From the NCBI GenBank assembly GCA_014529385.2, contig CM043963.1, forward strand, positions 79,918,912 through 79,982,911: a DNA stretch of 64,000 bases, given 5' to 3'. Within the stretch, counting starts at the first letter, position 1, and every line of letters starts with the position of its first letter. The DNA comes from Adiantum capillus-veneris (taxonomy: Eukaryota > Streptophyta > Polypodiopsida > Polypodiales > Pteridaceae). The notes beneath the pieces are model-generated. The model was given only the letters and a program-made list of their open reading frames with translations, made no database searches and was not told the DNA's origin. Both the position numbers and the translations under genes were made by a program. Below, piece by piece: positions 53,188-62,867 of the stretch.

Positions 53188-54755
53188 CTGTTCAGTGAAT
53201 AGAGTGCAAAGTTAGCAGATTTGTCGGATTTTTCTCTGGAATGTCCCTTTAGACTGAAATGCTGATAATCTGGTTTAAATTGCTTCAAATCAATTTTTGA
53301 GCAAGCAAAGATGCATAAAATCATGCAAGGAACAAAACTGTATGGTCAAAACAAAAAATTGCAACCAAAGGAAATAATCGCGATTATTTAGCAGCTGAGG
53401 AAAAATTTTAACTTTTTGCAAACTTGGCTTTATAGGCTTGAAGTATTTGCCAAATACATGCTAAGAGTGAAATATGGGCTCATTTGGATGCACAGGTTGA
53501 AAATGGTACCAAATTTTGGCTTTAGGTCTCTAAAACAGTAGATATAAAGGAAATTTGAGATTTTGAAATCCAAATTGATTCAAAGTTGGCTAGTGGGCTT
53601 ATCACAACATGTACTTTGGATGTATGATGGCAAAATATAAAAACTCCCCAATTTTGATCAAAAAGTAAATAATCGTGATTATTACCTTTTCTTTCAAAAT
53701 TGACATTTTTTTGTACACATTGGTTCTAGACATGGCATAGACCTTGGGTATGAGATACGAGGTGATTTGGATCATAAAAAGTTATCCATAACCCAAAATT
53801 TGGATTAACTTTTCTTTCAAAATTGACATTTTTTGGTACACATTGGTTCTAGGCATGGCATAGACCTTGGGTATGAGATATGAAGTGATTTGGATCAAGA
53901 AAAGTTATCCATAACCCAAAATTTGGCTTGCAAAGACTTCTTTGCATTTTTTGGCAATTTTACAAGTAATGGGTGGCAATTTGGCTCATACTTGATTTTT
54001 GGCATGTAATAGGTGTGTACACATGATAAGTGAGATGATTTGACAATTTCCAAGAAAAACTGATGCAAAAGTAAATAATCACGATTATTAACTTCAGTGT
54101 GACAAAAACTTTGTAAAACTCATAAATTTTGACATAGACATGTTTCATACACCTAATGCAAGTCCTAAATTGAATTTGGTCAAGTTTGGTCATGCCGGCA
54201 TCACTTTGTGCTCTGTCAACTCTGAAATCACCATTTTTTGTGATTACTCTTTCTGTTGGGTTGGTCGGTCAACTTTGAGGCTTTGGACTTGTACGTAACA
54301 TAGTCGTGAAGCTACCTGTCCAATTCTGGCTCATTTGGAGTCAGTTTGGCATCGTATGTCGAATTTGACGCTTTGTAACCTTCGAGCCGATTTTTGTTTT
54401 TCGAGGGCCTTGCTTGATGGATTTCACCAAACCAATCATATACATTGTATATGAACCTCATTAGCAAGCCATCTGTGGAGTCAGGTCGGAATTCTGTCAT
54501 TTGCCAAAAACCTAACTTTTCTACTGGGGACCCTCTTGACCCCAGCCGAATGGTCATCTGATGGTATAGAAAGGTTCTATTATGTTAGGGTGTGCTATGT
54601 TTCAAATCCCATCCGATTTGGTCAAGCTGGCAGGCCGCTATGGTCACTTTTAGATCGTAGGTCTTCGTGCACTGCTCGATTTCTAGGGTTTTTTCTAAGG
54701 CTTTAGACTAGCTACCGGCCGTACAAAATGGATCATTATCGAGTAAAGAACTTAC
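53188..54755 (-). other. Probable intron upstream of the third ORF
   Basis: On the minus strand a donor GAGGG|GTAAGTTC at 54755 and an acceptor CACTGAACAG| at 53188 bracket 1568 nt of AT-rich non-coding DNA. The first ATG after the acceptor is the ORF start six bases on. It includes a two-copy tandem duplication of about 118 bp (53688-53923; ttctttcaaaattgacattt, tggcatagaccttgggtatg). The splice is inferred from consensus sites only. Confidence 0.4.
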
Positions 54756-55520
54756 CCCTCATGTCTCCTGTGAGACGGCGCTGAAAAAGGTCAACTGTGG
54801 GCTCCGGAAATGTCGTGCAAAAGAGGCCGAAATCTCTCTCCGCAAAGGCTCCAAGTGGAAATGAGGTGGTTTTAGCCTACCATGGATATCTATACCTAGA
54901 CTTCCCGAACCAAATTTCCCTAGATTCTCCCGTTAGTCTTACCATGCCGTGAAATCTATGTTAGACTCAAAAATTTCCTTGATCGTATTCCTGTAGCTCA
55001 TTCAGCAAGAATTTTGCAAAAGTAGGCATGGCTGCCTAATTTAGGCTTCTCGCTTTCGTCTTCTGATTTCATTGAAAATTTTTGTGCTTGTCCGCCTTGT
55101 CCTTCTGATCACCATCGTGTCTTTCATTTTTCCATCTGAGCTTCCCTGCTATTTATTATTAATTTTGACCTGTTTATTTGAAAAAATCAAAGAAAATAGC
55201 AAAATGCTCTAAAAAATTAAAGTAAAAATCCAATAATTAGGAAAATCCCTTGGAAAACACAGGTTTAATGTTTTTTGTTAGATTTCTCTATTTTTAAGCC
55301 TGCTTATCAACAAAAATGATAAAAAATACCCAAAAAATGACTATTTTTGATGATTTTCTAATAGTATATACACGATTAACACTCATCAAAAAGATATTAT
55401 CAATGAATTTTCCCTTGATGATGAATTATAAGGACATTATCAGGTGTTTTTGCAAAAAATCAAACGTTAACATGGAACTTTTTCCTCCCTCTTCAAACAT
55501 TAACCTTAATTACTTAGTAC
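54756..55520 (-). promoter_or_regulatory. Possible internal promoter and leader exon for the third ORF
   Basis: Minus strand: a TATA-like AATAATAAATAGCAGGG near 55145-55160, then a 350-400-nt GC-richer leader to the donor at 54755. AT-rich sequence lies upstream (55160-55500). No long ORF is present. An internal promoter is an inference; splicing from the genomic transcript is the alternative. Confidence 0.3.
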
Positions 55521-56002
55521 TTAGTGCCCTTCCACCCCTCCTAGATGGCGTACTCCGGGACAACTGCGTGCATGGGTTGAACAATTGTGTCTATGCATAG
55601 CCATGATTGGCTCTACCATGATATGAAGATCAATGCAATGCAAACCAATATGTTGTGCAAGAGCTGGGTCTTGAGTATTTAACTCAAGGGTTTTCGATGT
55701 CGAGGTTTGCTGCTGATGTCTTCCAAAGAGCAAATCTTGTAGCTTTTGTGCTCTCTGTTTGATTGTACCACCAGGGTGCTTTAGCACTCTGATTTCTTGA
55801 GGTGTTAGTAGCACTTTAGACTGTTGTCGATCTTTTCTCTCCATTGGTAATTCAGTCAGCTTGGTGCTGCATGGTGTGGTGGATTCTGTTGAGACTTAAC
55901 TCGCCACTGCTTGATTGATTTCACGGTTTGTAGAGAAGATAAGTGCTCCTTTTTCTTCCAAACCCGTTTCATGTTAGGTTCCTTGCTCGGAGATACTTGA
56001 TT
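55521..56002 (-). pseudogene. Carboxyl end of the element H polyprotein
   Basis: Coding-like minus-strand sequence after the second protease ORF stop: ELPMERKDRQQSKVLLTPQE, IRVLKHPGGTIKQRAQKLQD, then Gln/Thr/His-rich sequence ending at 55521. It appears to continue the polyprotein after a frame break. No known domain. Confidence 0.35.
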
Positions 56003-56884
56003 CTATGTTCTACTACATGGAACCTTCTTTTGTTTCTTCGGTGAAGTTTTAGGCACCCAGATCTGAATCAGTTTTTCTTTAAGCCGTGCTTTTGGTACCC
56101 AAATCTGTCTGACTCCTTGCATGCTACTTGTAGCATTTGATTGCCGAGGGGATGGAGAAGATTGGCTTCGTGGATTGGTCTGCCGATTCCTTCTTTTCCA
56201 TTCCTCCTTGCTTGGTGCAATTGGAACAATGACTTGCCCACCTTTAGGTGATAGCTTTAGTTGATTCGTATCCCAATCTGGTACTGCTTTGTATGTACGC
56301 ATCCAGGGAATTCCAAGAATCATCGTCTCATTCATGTGTTCATCTGGCAAGCATACAAACAGATGCGGACATGAACATCCATGTACTACCACGTTCAAGT
56401 TTACTACTCCCAATGTTGGAGTTGGATTTTTGTTGCATCCTTTGATTGTCTCTATTCTTGTTGCCAATGCTTGACTTGTTGCCTTCCTGTAAGTGGAATA
56501 ACTGACTGCATTCACTCTAGCTCCTGTGTCTACCAAAGCATTGGTGCTATGATTGTTGAGTTGTACTTTGATGCGCAAATCCATTCCATCTAACCAGTCG
56601 TCATTTGTTGAAACTGCGTCTTTAGGTAATTCCCATTTTTGATCATCTAGTTCCAAAGTGTTGCTGGGAATCGGTATCTGTTGATTCTTGAGAGCAACTT
56701 TCCGCTTGAGTACCCGAAGCCTAGCTTCCTCTTGGGCTTCATCAATTACCTGCTGTCGTTTGATCTTCCTTTGTTTGGCTGCATGCATTCTTTCTAGCAA
56801 ATCATTGGTTAGTGGCAAATTGTATTTCTTTAAACAACATCCACTAATCCAATTAGCCATTGGTTCACTATCCAGGGTGGACAA
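56003..56884 (-). CDS. Element H: second retropepsin fused after the integrase
   Basis: A 293-codon frame whose codons continue in the same phase from the integrase carboxyl domain upstream (KGDLVLVYSLKQH, FIIEDVSPSGAVKLSTLDSE), so the Met at 56884 is internal. Residues 30-70 are a basic helix. Residues about 90-215 are a retropepsin-like domain with catalytic DTG at 119-121 (NALVDTGARVNAVSYSTY) and the conserved end ILGIPWMRTYKAVPDWDTN near 190. It finishes with two IWVPK motifs and a basic tail. The canonical protease of this element is elsewhere (60980-61591). A protease after the integrase is not the standard Ty3/gypsy order. Confidence 0.8.
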   Translation of the reverse strand: MSTLDSEPMANWISGCCLKKYNLPLTNDLLERMHAAKQRKIKRQQVIDEAQEEARLRVLKRKVALKNQQIPIPSNTLELDDQKWELPKDAVSTNDDWLDGMDLRIKVQLNNHSTNALVDTGARVNAVSYSTYRKATSQALATRIETIKGCNKNPTPTLGVVNLNVVVHGCSCPHLFVCLPDEHMNETMILGIPWMRTYKAVPDWDTNQLKLSPKGGQVIVPIAPSKEEWKRRNRQTNPRSQSSPSPRQSNATSSMQGVRQIWVPKARLKEKLIQIWVPKTSPKKQKKVPCSRT

Positions 56885-57860
56885 TTTTACTGCTCCACTT
56901 GGAGATACATCTTCAATGATAAATGGTTCGTTTCCCTGTTTCTTAAACTTTGGAATGTGCTGCTTAAGGGAATAGACTAAAACTAAGTCCCCTTTTTTAA
57001 AGATTTTTGTTATTAAGTAGGAATCAAAAAACTATTTTTGTTTCCGCTTTTGTGCATAGATATGAGCTATTGCAGTTAGGCTTTGCTTGTCTAGCTTTTC
57101 CAAATCTTCAAGTCTTTCTGAAAATTCATGTCCAATCCACTCAAGATTCTGTGCTACCCTTAATGTCGGCAATAGAAATTCTATTGGCAGTATGACATCA
57201 AGACCATAAACAAGGTTAAAGGGTGTAGCATTTAGAGTTGTTTTGAATGAAACTTGATAAGCCTATAGAGAAGCATGGAGATTCATTTCCCAGTCTGTCC
57301 TTCCTGAACTAACCACTTTGGTCAGTACCGAGCTAAGAATTTTATTCGTATGCTCATCTTGTCCGTTTGCTTGTGGATGATAGGAAGTTGATTTGTTATG
57401 GATGACCATAAACTCATTAAGCAAATACTCTATTACCTCATTGAGGAAATGAGTTCTCTGATCACAGACAATCTCTATTGGCAGTCCATATCTCGTGAAT
57501 ACATACTCATATAAGAATGCAATAGTGGTTCTGACATCATTATTTTAAGTCTCTTTAGCCTCGGCCCACTTGGTCAAATAGTCCGTAGCTACAATGATAT
57601 ATTGAACTTGGATTCTATAAGCAGGTGGTTGTATCGGTCCAACAAAATCTATACCCCATTTTGCGAAGGCTCTAGCCCGCATCATTGGTCTTAAGGGCAT
57701 GTTGTCTACTCGTGTTGGCATTTTTGCTCGTTGACAAGCATCACACCTTCAAACATATTCTTTGGCATCTGCAAAAAGTGTTGGCCACCATATGCCTGCC
57801 ATCAAGATTGCTATTGATGTGGTCTCACTAGAAAAGTGACCTCTAGCTAATCAAGCATGT
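56885..57860 (-). pseudogene. Element H: integrase core and carboxyl domain, with second H2C2 module
   Basis: One reading frame, interrupted by several single-codon stops. H2C2 zinc module 2 (RGHFSSETTSIAILMAGIWW, then [14 protein letters not shown]) is followed by the core with catalytic D in [14 protein letters not shown] in PIEIVCDQRTHFL and E in ANGQDEHTNKIL, then TDWEMNLHASL and FNLVYGLDVILPIEFLLPT. A charged helix follows, then the carboxyl-terminal SH3-like segment (FKKGDLVLVYSLKQHIPKFK, EPFIIEDVSPSGAVKLS). The frame continues without a break into the second retropepsin. No chromodomain is seen. Confidence 0.85.
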
Positions 57861-58522
57861 GCTTATTCTATAATCGGAATATACTTGTTTTCATTTGCAC
57901 AAAGACGCAAATGTTGATCTTTACCTCTCCGATACAATTGGTTCCCAATAAGAGCATAGTTTCTTGCTTCAGTTTCAATTGCTCTTTGACGGTGGTTACT
58001 CATATCCTTAGGAAATTTTCGGCTCGATAAGTAAGTAACCAGATAATTACTCCACATAGGAACATGTGACATTTAAAACAATGTTACATGAGGAATGGGT
58101 GGTTGTTTTTGACATTAAGGGCAATCTTTTACAAAAGATCTAACATCTCTCCTCATAGTCAACCAAAATACCTTAAGTCGCAAGATCCGTTGCATAGTTT
58201 GGTCTTTCGCAAAGTGAAGTCCTACTATAGTAACATGTGCTTGACTTAGGTATTGTTCCTTTTCTTCAGGGTTAATGCATAAAAGAAATATCCCATCTTG
58301 ATTTGTTTTATATAGCCTTCCAGCTAGTAATTGATACATAGCCGATTGCTCGATTAAATCAATTGTGATAGGAAGTGGTATTTGTGAATCCACTTGAGCT
58401 ATTGTCATCAATGACACAATGTTTTCCGACCATCTAGGTATCATTTCCACGGAGAACAAATAGGCATCTGGTAGATCATCGTCTACACCTTTAGGTGATT
58501 CCCCTGAAACAATCCTTGACAA
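57861..58522 (-). pseudogene. Element H: RNase H-integrase linker with an extra H2C2 module
   Basis: The frame carries QLLAGRLYKTNQDGIFLLCI, then an H2C2 zinc-binding pattern: AHVTIVGLHFAKDQTMQRIL, VFWLTMRRDVRSFVKDCP and, after a stop, CQKQ. It then reads MSHVPMWSNYLVTYLSSRKF and NYALIGNQLYRRGKDQHLRL, the usual lead-in to a second H2C2 module, which lies just downstream (57700-57860). Two such modules in series are unusual; one normally precedes the integrase core. Confidence 0.7.
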
Positions 58523-59015
58523 ATGATCTACTCATTGATGTGTAGTGCCTTTTTTTCCCAACCACAGTGAAATCAAATTCGAGAAGAAGGATGAACCATC
58601 TCACGATTCTCCATGTGCTGCATGGCTTGTTGACCAAATACAACAAAGCTTGGTCGTCCACAAAGAACACAAACTTGTTGGCTAATAGGTAATGTCTATA
58701 CTTTTTAACGGCATAGATCATTCCTAGTCCTTGTCTTTCGGTGGTGGTGTAATTCTTTTCTGCCATGTTCAATTGTCGGCTAGCATAAGAAATAGAAAAG
58801 TCAATTTTCCCATCTTCTGGTTGGGCTAGTATACAACCAATAGCAAAGTTTGAAGCATCTGCATGTACGTGGAATACCTTATCCCAATCTCGTGCTTTCA
58901 ATATTGGAGCTGAGGTGAGAGATTTCTTAAGCTTCATGAAGGATTCTTCACATGCCTCGGTCCATTCAAAGTGCTTAATCAAGCTATACATGGGTTTTGC
59001 AATTATAGCATACAT
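58523..59015 (-). pseudogene. Element H: RNase H
   Basis: The frame begins near AKPMYSLIKHFEWTEACEES. RNase H motifs: DKVFHVHADASNFAIGCILA, SYASRQLNMAEKNYTTTERQ, MIYAVKKYRHYLLANKFVFF, VDDQALLYLVNKP. It ends at SRSFVKDCF where the frame breaks into the linker. The domain looks complete but sits in a decayed element. Confidence 0.8.
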
Positions 59016-60864
59016 ATAGATGAACCGTCAGTAATATCCACAATGTCCCATGAAGGCATGTACCCCCTTGACTGTTGTCTAGGCAAATCAACAATGACAT
59101 GAATCTTCTCAATATCATTATAGCTATGCCATTTTTAGACACGATATGTCCAAGAATTTTCCCTTGTCTTCCCATGAATGTGCACTTTTCAGGATTTAAG
59201 CAAATCCTATAAAGTCTACATTTCTCAAATACCTTTTTGAGGTGTTCAAAATGATCAGCTCGGATTGACGAATGTACGCATAGATCATCCATGTATACTT
59301 CTAAGAATTTCCGAAGATACTCTTTGAAAGCATGGCTCATCAACCTCTGAAATGTGGCTGGAGCATTAGTTAACCCAAACAGAATAACCCGATAGGCAAA
59401 TATACCCAATTCTGTTGCAAAAGCAGTTTTATGCTGATCTTTTGGGTCAACCAAAAGCTGATTGTATCCCGAAAAGCCGTCTAAGAAGTTGTAAGCTCCT
59501 TTTCCTACCACTCGTTCTAACACATACTCAGTTATCAGAAGAGGAAAGTTGTCTCTAATGGTAGCTGCATTCACCTTTTTGAGATTAACACACACTCGTA
59601 ATTTTCCATTCTTCTTAGGTACTACCACCATTGGAGACACCCAATCTGTGTGTTCAATTTTGTAAATGAATTCAGCTTCCTTTAGTTTTTCAATCTCTTC
59701 TTTGATCTTCCTGGCAAATGTTTCATTGTAAGTGTATGGTCTCTGTCTACTTGGTTTCACATCATCTCTCATGGGTATAGTATGTTGACAGATTTCTGGA
59801 TCAACACCCTTGAGATCCTTGTAAGACCAAGTGAGGATAACCCGGTATTCCTTTAATAAGCTCAGCAAAAGCTTTTCTTCTTCTTCTGTTAGGTCATTCG
59901 CAATGTAAGCAGGTCGAGGCTCTTCTCTTGGTTCAGCCAATTCTACCCTTTTAGCGTTTTCAGGCCCTTCATAAGATTCACCTTGTTTTCGTAGTTCCCT
60001 AACAGGTTGTTCAATTATGATTTTCTGACCTTGGAGAGTATACTTTTTGTAATGGGATGGAACATGCATTACATCCTTACCATCCTCTTCCGTGGTTTCC
60101 ATTTCGGTTGTGTATATCTCCTTTAGAGCTTTTTTCAACTCTTGATATTTCTTTTTCCGCTTGACTCTGGTCATGAGTGGTTTTTTATCCTGTAATTTTT
60201 CTTGAGTACCCTTCCTTGCTTCTCTCGATGTCTGAGACATTTCTGAGTTTCTGTTTGAAGGATATCTGCCAGTTATTTTGTCCTTGACACAATCATTAGC
60301 ATCTATCTGCATTAGGAATTTTGTTTTACTGGAGACTGCTGACATAGGTCGTGTTTTCACAATATTGGTGTCTCTTTTTCGTCTATACCATTTTTGTCTT
60401 CTTGATTTCTGGTTTGGAAAGTCAACAACCTTTTCCTCCCTTCCCCTTAAGAGTAACTGAGCTCTCATATGCTCTTTTTTTGACCCCGAATCTTCTGAGG
60501 TGGCTGAGTGTTCATCTAACTCATCAGTTGCATCATAATAGAGGTCAGAAAATACTTGTAGAGATTTCATCAAGTCCTTGGGTTCCTCATCTCTGTTTTC
60601 AATGTTAAGGACTGACATCATTTGAATGGAAATTATGTCGCAGCCATCCTCATTGCAAAATTGAGTAGGCATAGACGTATTCACACATACATCTATTGTC
60701 GCCAAAATTTGAGTCCACTCGAATGGCTCAAATAAATGCTCTGGAAAGGTTTCAGGTATGTAGGCTTGTCTGTACAGTCCCTTTCTAGGATACATTCCTC
60801 TCGTCTTAAGCTTCCATTTTCTGAAGCTCCGCACATCCAAATAGGAGTGTCTTTGTTTAACCAA
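58984..60864 (-). CDS. Element H: protease-RT linker and reverse transcriptase
   Basis: A 626-codon frame. Residues 1-310 are a long charged linker with little structure. RT begins about residue 320: LSLLKEYRVILTWSYKDLKG, RQRPYTYNETFARKIKEEIE, HTDWVSPMVVVPKKNGKLRV, YNFLDGFSGYNQLLV, LFGLTNAPATFQRLMSHAF and the active site VYMDDLCVHSS (Y-M-D-D) near residue 525, then the thumb (CLNPEKCTFMGRQGKILGHI). The last 45 codons are frameshifted. The long linker and RT type fit Tat-like gypsy elements. Confidence 0.88.
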   Translation of the reverse strand: MVKQRHSYLDVRSFRKWKLKTRGMYPRKGLYRQAYIPETFPEHLFEPFEWTQILATIDVCVNTSMPTQFCNEDGCDIISIQMMSVLNIENRDEEPKDLMKSLQVFSDLYYDATDELDEHSATSEDSGSKKEHMRAQLLLRGREEKVVDFPNQKSRRQKWYRRKRDTNIVKTRPMSAVSSKTKFLMQIDANDCVKDKITGRYPSNRNSEMSQTSREARKGTQEKLQDKKPLMTRVKRKKKYQELKKALKEIYTTEMETTEEDGKDVMHVPSHYKKYTLQGQKIIIEQPVRELRKQGESYEGPENAKRVELAEPREEPRPAYIANDLTEEEEKLLLSLLKEYRVILTWSYKDLKGVDPEICQHTIPMRDDVKPSRQRPYTYNETFARKIKEEIEKLKEAEFIYKIEHTDWVSPMVVVPKKNGKLRVCVNLKKVNAATIRDNFPLLITEYVLERVVGKGAYNFLDGFSGYNQLLVDPKDQHKTAFATELGIFAYRVILFGLTNAPATFQRLMSHAFKEYLRKFLEVYMDDLCVHSSIRADHFEHLKKVFEKCRLYRICLNPEKCTFMGRQGKILGHIVSKNGIAIMILRRFMSLLICLDNSQGGTCLHGTLWILLTVHLYVCYNCKTHV

Positions 60865-60979
60865 GATGGGAGCTTAGTTTCAGCCGAAGAGACTGAATCA
60901 AACTCTTGGATGGGTGTTTTCAAGACATCTCTATAAGTGTGATCTTTTAGATTGACTCTTGTTATAGATCCCACTTGCT

Positions 60980-61591
60980 TCAAGTACAGATAGTTATTTC
61001 CCCAATCTTGGATAAGCTGTACATGTCACATGAAAGGTCTTCCCAATATGATTTCATAGTTGAGTTCTTCCCAAAATCTACTATGGCAAAAGTGTGTTGA
61101 TATTCAATTCCACAAGAGTTGACTATCACTTTTTCAAGTAGCCCTAGTGGTCTCTCAATGTGTCTGTCAGCCAATTGCAATTTCATTTGCGTTTGTCTAA
61201 TGGCTGGCTGTCCCCAGGATTCCCATACTGCTTTAGTGGCTATGGCTATGCCAGCTCCACTATCCAGTATTGCCATGGTTTCAATGTCATTATATTTCAC
61301 TACAAGGGTGGTGTTTCCTTCTTCCCCTTCATAATATTTTCCGACCTTGTTCATAGGAACTGATCGAATCTCTTTGTTTTCCATTTCATTTTTCAATTTT
61401 CCCAAATTCTTAGAGATTAACCCCTTTATCCCCACCTTCTCTAGGGTTTTCTGTAAATCGTTCCATAAGTATGGCCTGAGTTTCAACAATTCTCCCAAAG
61501 TAAGAGTGCATTGGATAGGTGTAGACATGATTGAATGAATGTTGTCACTTCTAGGGTCTATTTGGCTCTTTTTACGTGAGTGGTCTTGCAA
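60980..61591 (-). CDS. Element H: first (canonical) retropepsin
   Basis: A 203-codon frame. Residues 25-70 are a helical region (TLGELLKLRPYLWNDLQKTL). Then PMNKVGKYYEGEEGNTTLVV leads into the catalytic AILDSGAGIAIATK near residue 110, followed by VWESWGQPAIRQTQMKLQLA and RPLGLLEKVIVNSCGIEYQH. It lies between gag and RT as expected. It is clearly related to the protease of element A (PINELGQYFEGDESNATLPI; LDGGAGVSIVTK; CWESMGKP). The end of the domain is disrupted, and the frame shifts before the linker ORF. Confidence 0.82.
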   Translation of the reverse strand: MQDHSRKKSQIDPRSDNIHSIMSTPIQCTLTLGELLKLRPYLWNDLQKTLEKVGIKGLISKNLGKLKNEMENKEIRSVPMNKVGKYYEGEEGNTTLVVKYNDIETMAILDSGAGIAIATKAVWESWGQPAIRQTQMKLQLADRHIERPLGLLEKVIVNSCGIEYQHTFAIVDFGKNSTMKSYWEDLSCDMYSLSKIGEITICT

Positions 61592-62467
61592 ACGATGGAT
61601 TCATTTTCGTTATCTCCCAAGTAAGAAGGTAATGTTTTTAATGTCAATGGTTTAGATATTCCTGAAGCTTCCGATCCGCAATCCCCGATTGTAAATCCAT
61701 GTTCATATCAGATGGTAGGTTATCCAATTAGACTTCCTCTATAGGAGTTGACTTTAAAGTTAGGCTCCCATCATTGATCTCTCTTACCTTTTCCCATAAG
61801 TGTCCTGGCCATTCTTCCTCTACGAATGGAATTTCTTCTAAGGCATCTTCATTGTCTGGCACTATAAGATCTGGTTCATTTGTTTCAAGGTGGGGTTTTG
61901 CCACTACATCGGATTTTGCTTTCGTTTCTTCTACCACAAGATCTTCAGGTTTTGCAACACATTCAAGCTTGGGTTTTTGTTTATCCAGCATTTCTTGCGT
62001 GATTCTTACCAAGTTTTGATAAGCCTCTAGCTTTGCTGCTTCCATGTCTGGAGATGGATAGTTTTTCCATTTGTTTTCCATGTTTTGGCCTGTGCCTTAA
62101 GTCCTGCTTGGTAGGCTTCCAAGGCAGCATTAATAGGCTCAAAAATTTTATCAACCAAAATGGATCCTCCAGATTTCACGGGTGTTTCCTTGAACTCACT
62201 GCTAGTTTCTTTCAACTTGTCCTGGGCTAGCATTTTTGCTTTCTCTTTGTTTTCAACCCGTTGTTTCTGTTTTCTCATCTCATATCTTTTTGCTTCTGCT
62301 CCTTTTGATTCTTTGAGAAGAAAATTTTGTGTTCTCCGAATCATCAGAGGAGTTTTGTTTCTTTTTCTTTGCTTGGGCTCTAGTGGTTACCTTGATTGGA
62401 ACAATTGGTTCGCTCTCTGATGAGCTACTAAAAATCACTTAGACTACGTTTACAACAGTTTTTTTCC
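61592..62467 (-). pseudogene. Element H: spacer between gag and protease
   Basis: Two overlapping frames (62344-62027 and 62081-61728) with a Lys/Glu-rich helical first part (RYEMRKQKQRVENKEKAKML) and an acidic second part (EDALEEIPFVEEEWPGHLWE). No known domain. It links gag and protease 1 and is broken by shifts. Confidence 0.5.
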
Positions 62468-62471
62468 TTGT

Positions 62472-62858
62472 TCAAAGGATTCTTAGGACAATCTTCCGGA
62501 AAGTGTCCTCTCTTTTTGCAACATTGTATGCAATAGGCTTCAATTGGTTTGAGGTTTTTGTCAGGCCTGGACATTCGTTCTTCCAATGGTCATCAGCACC
62601 ACAGTTATGACAATTTCCTGTTCTAGGCTTCATCATGGGTCTTCCCATGGGAGTTCTGACCCCTTGATTAGCTACATAATACATTGGTGGGAGCTCTGGT
62701 GGAGCATAAGTCATGGTTTCTTCCATTGGTGGTGGATGTGGACTATACCAATCTCCTTCTACCATTATTGTACATGGACTAGGCTCTGCATAGGGTGTAA
62801 CAGGCACTACTGCTTGTTCATCTATGACTCCTTCCGAGTGCATGTACTTTACAGGCAC
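62472..62858 (-). CDS. Element H: gag end with zinc knuckle
   Basis: A 128-codon frame continuing gag after a frame break: a Pro/Met-rich linker (PPPMEETMTYAPPELPPMYY) and the CCHC knuckle CHNCGADDHWKNECPG near residue 90. The neighbouring zinc-knuckle-like Cys residues of a nucleocapsid (CCKKRGHFPEDCPKNP, another frame, 62470-62520) lie just downstream, suggesting two knuckles. Confidence 0.75.
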   Translation of the reverse strand: MPVKYMHSEGVIDEQAVVPVTPYAEPSPCTIMVEGDWYSPHPPPMEETMTYAPPELPPMYYVANQGVRTPMGRPMMKPRTGNCHNCGADDHWKNECPGLTKTSNQLKPIAYNVAKREDTFRKIVLRIL

Positions 62859-62867
62859 TGCATTATG

